In this document: in pieces, positions 62,580 to 64,000 of the stretch | How the letters are laid out: the number at the start of each line of letters is the position of its first letter | Numbering within the stretch: the stretch's first letter is position 1 | Translations under genes and position numbers: made by a program | The notes under the pieces: model-generated | Told to the model about the DNA's origin: nothing | The model's database searches: none | Seen by the model: the letters and a program-made list of their open reading frames with translations, nothing else | From: Lentisphaerota bacterium | Lineage (GTDB): Bacteria; Verrucomicrobiota; Kiritimatiellia; UBA8416; JAIOPI01 | Assembly: GCA_021413965.1 (NCBI GenBank) | Contig: JAIOPI010000021.1 | Coordinates: 346,671 to 410,670, forward strand | Direction: 5' to 3' | Length of the DNA: 64,000 nt

Positions 62580-63431
62580 ATGAGTTCCAATCCTGAGACG
62601 GTCCCTGCCGCCGCCCCTGAGACGCCGCGTCTGCAAGCCGATCACGCACCGGGAGCGGAGCTCTTTGCGGAAGAGCGGAAGGCGAAAATCCTCGAGGCGC
62701 TTGCCGCGCAGAACAAGGTCACTGTCGCCGGCTTGTCCCGTGTCCTGGGTGTTTCCGGGACAAGCATCCGCAGCTACCTGCGCGACCTCGACCGGGCCGG
62801 GCTTCTTATTCGCACGCACGGTGGCGCCATCGCACGAACCAAGACCGGGTTCGAACCCGATTCCCGCCAGAAAGAAGTGCATAACCTGGACGCGAAGCGC
62901 CAGATTGCACGCGTCGCGCTGTCGCTGATCGACGATGGCGACACCCTCATGCTCGACACCGGCACGACCACGCTGGAACTCGCGCGTTGCCTTCGCGAAC
63001 GCAGGAACCTCACGGTGGTGACGAACGACCTGGCCATCGCCCAACTGCTTGAGGATCACGCCTCGGCAACGATCGTGTTCATGGGTGGCGTTGTTCGCAA
63101 GGGCTTCCACTGCACGGTGGGCGTGCAGGGGCGAGAACTGACGGCGGGAGTCTCCGCCGACAAGGCCTTCATGGCGGCCAACGGATTCTCCGCCGCCAAG
63201 GGGGCCACCACACCGGACATCACCCAAGCCGAGACCAAGAAGCGCATGGTGGCCGCGGCTGGCAAAATCATCCTGCTGTGCGATCACAGCAAGATCGGCA
63301 AGGTTTCGTTCGCCCAGTTCGCCACCGCGGCCCAGATAGCCTGCCTGGTCACAGACCGGATCGAGACCGTCGAGCGTACGCTCGTTGAGAGATGCGGCGT
63401 TCAAGTGCTCGAAGCGAAGGCGACTACTTAG
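62580..63431 (+). CDS. DeoR-family transcriptional regulator
   Basis: 283 residues. N-terminal HTH (ERKAKILEALAAQNKVTVAGLSRVLGVSGTSIRSYLRDLDRAGLLIRTHGGA) and a sugar-phosphate-binding ISOCOT domain (DTGTTTLELARCLRE, VVTNDLAIAQLL, GGVVRKGF, TDRIETVERTL). The start ATG 62580 is preceded by AAGGA at nine bases. It probably represses the array leftward and itself, with release by a sugar phosphate. Its last eight bases overlap the convergent GH2 gene. Confidence 0.92.
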   Translation: MSSNPETVPAAAPETPRLQADHAPGAELFAEERKAKILEALAAQNKVTVAGLSRVLGVSGTSIRSYLRDLDRAGLLIRTHGGAIARTKTGFEPDSRQKEVHNLDAKRQIARVALSLIDDGDTLMLDTGTTTLELARCLRERRNLTVVTNDLAIAQLLEDHASATIVFMGGVVRKGFHCTVGVQGRELTAGVSADKAFMAANGFSAAKGATTPDITQAETKKRMVAAAGKIILLCDHSKIGKVSFAQFATAAQIACLVTDRIETVERTLVERCGVQVLEAKATT

Positions 63432-64000
63432 CAGGGTCATGTTTCCTCCTGGCGGGGAGGGGGACGATTTCTGCCTGGAACGTCGTCACCTCGATCGCGG
63501 TGGTTCCGCTCTGAAGTCCATCAGCTTGTGCCTCACACAGGATCGTCCCGGTGGTGTTGAGTTTGGTCTGAACCAGGAACACCATTCGCCCACCTTCCAG
63601 CCGCACGGGATTCTCGCCGAGGAACGTGCCGGAGCCCATGACCGAGATGCGGATCTCGTTGTCCGCCGCCGGCACCCGATTGCCGTCGGCGTCGAGGGCG
63701 GTGACGGTCACCTGGGTCAGGTCGCTGCCGTCAGCCACGAGACGATCGAAATCGGGAACGAGCGAAAGCCGCGCCACCGCGCCGGGAGTCCGGCGGACAT
63801 GGGTGGCCGCCACGGCGCCGCCCAGGCGGCCTTCGGCCTTCAACTCGCCCGCCTCGAATGCGATTTTCGGAAAGACGAACAGCGGGTGGGGCAGATGCAT
63901 GTACGTGTTTGGTTTGCAGCGTCCCTGCGATTTTCCGTTTAAGAAGAGCTCCACCTCCTCGCAGTTCGAAGCCACGGTCACTTCTGTCGGTGATTTCGCG
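63424..64000 (-). CDS. GH2-type beta-galactosidase C-terminal part, partial (5' end outside window)
   Basis: The reading frame continues past the right edge (AKSPTEVTVASNC). ASNCEEVELFLNGKSQG is the usual C-terminal domain of GH2 glycosidases, followed by an Ig-like domain (LSLVPDFDRLVADGSDLTQVTVTALDADGNRVP, RISVMGSGTFLGENP). At least 192 residues are in the window. Its 3' end overlaps the DeoR gene on the other strand. The catalytic part lies outside. Confidence 0.75.
   Translation of the reverse strand, partial: AKSPTEVTVASNCEEVELFLNGKSQGRCKPNTYMHLPHPLFVFPKIAFEAGELKAEGRLGGAVAATHVRRTPGAVARLSLVPDFDRLVADGSDLTQVTVTALDADGNRVPAADNEIRISVMGSGTFLGENPVRLEGGRMVFLVQTKLNTTGTILCEAQADGLQSGTTAIEVTTFQAEIVPLPARRKHDPAK

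Overview
The window is GC-rich bacterial DNA with two parts. Bases 1 to about 21,040 are mobile, phage-like DNA. Bases 21,041-64,000 are a very long one-strand cluster for breaking down complex carbohydrates. The host looks like a PVC-group bacterium, most likely Kiritimatiellota/Verrucomicrobiota or Lentisphaerota. This is inferred from the large glycosidase cluster, the URO-D-fold methyltransferase-like gene, the SBP-permease fusion, the paired DUF5696-like proteins, and a giant secreted protein with cadherin-like, PA14 and PKD modules. No rRNA or complete tRNA gene was seen.

Mobile part. Left of 10,740 lies the end of an element. On the minus strand it carries a D12-class adenine methyltransferase (runs off the left edge and is missed if only closed ORFs are considered), a PAPS-reductase-family PP-loop protein, a Gp88-like/ParB-like fusion and a C5-cytosine methyltransferase. 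On the plus strand follow small Cys-rich proteins, a winged-helix-like protein and a 600-residue tyrosine recombinase. Only 109 bases beyond it a second element begins (about 10,845-21,040). It has a large serine recombinase, a ParB-like/unknown protein, a DnaC-like loader that has lost its P-loop, a DnaB/RecA-fold ATPase and several unknown proteins on the minus strand. On the plus strand it has two tandem small membrane proteins, a sigma-factor-like protein and an XRE regulator. Direct repeats of CCGGGAGATAA(A)T and GACAAGGGTTTGC flank this second element and probably mark attachment arms.

Catabolic part. From 62,439 leftwards to 21,610 all well-supported genes are on the minus strand, mostly overlapping or a few bases apart. 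A divergent DeoR-family regulator (62,580-63,431) stands at the head, with repeated TGCTTTCATAT sites between it and the first gene. The first block (62.4-53.2 kb) is intracellular sugar metabolism: Gfo/Idh oxidoreductase, zinc alcohol dehydrogenase, FGGY kinase, shikimate-dehydrogenase-like protein, cupin glucose-6-phosphate isomerase, 2-hydroxyacid dehydrogenase, UlaG-like lactonase, ketose 3-epimerase and fucose-isomerase-like protein. The second block (53.2-28.0 kb) is glycan hydrolysis: GH2, GH5-like, GH3, GH38 and GH35-like enzymes, two DUF5696-like proteins, a deacylase of the AstE/aspartoacylase family, a tandem FAD oxidoreductase, a DMT-type transporter and a giant secreted protein with a C25-peptidase-like domain. 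The third block (28.0-23.2 kb) is a carbohydrate ABC importer of unusual build: a solute-binding protein fused to a MalF-like permease, and a MalG-like permease with a roughly 450-residue extracytoplasmic insert. No ATPase gene accompanies it. The cluster ends with truncated remnants and a URO-D-family protein. A GH2-type gene enters from the right edge.
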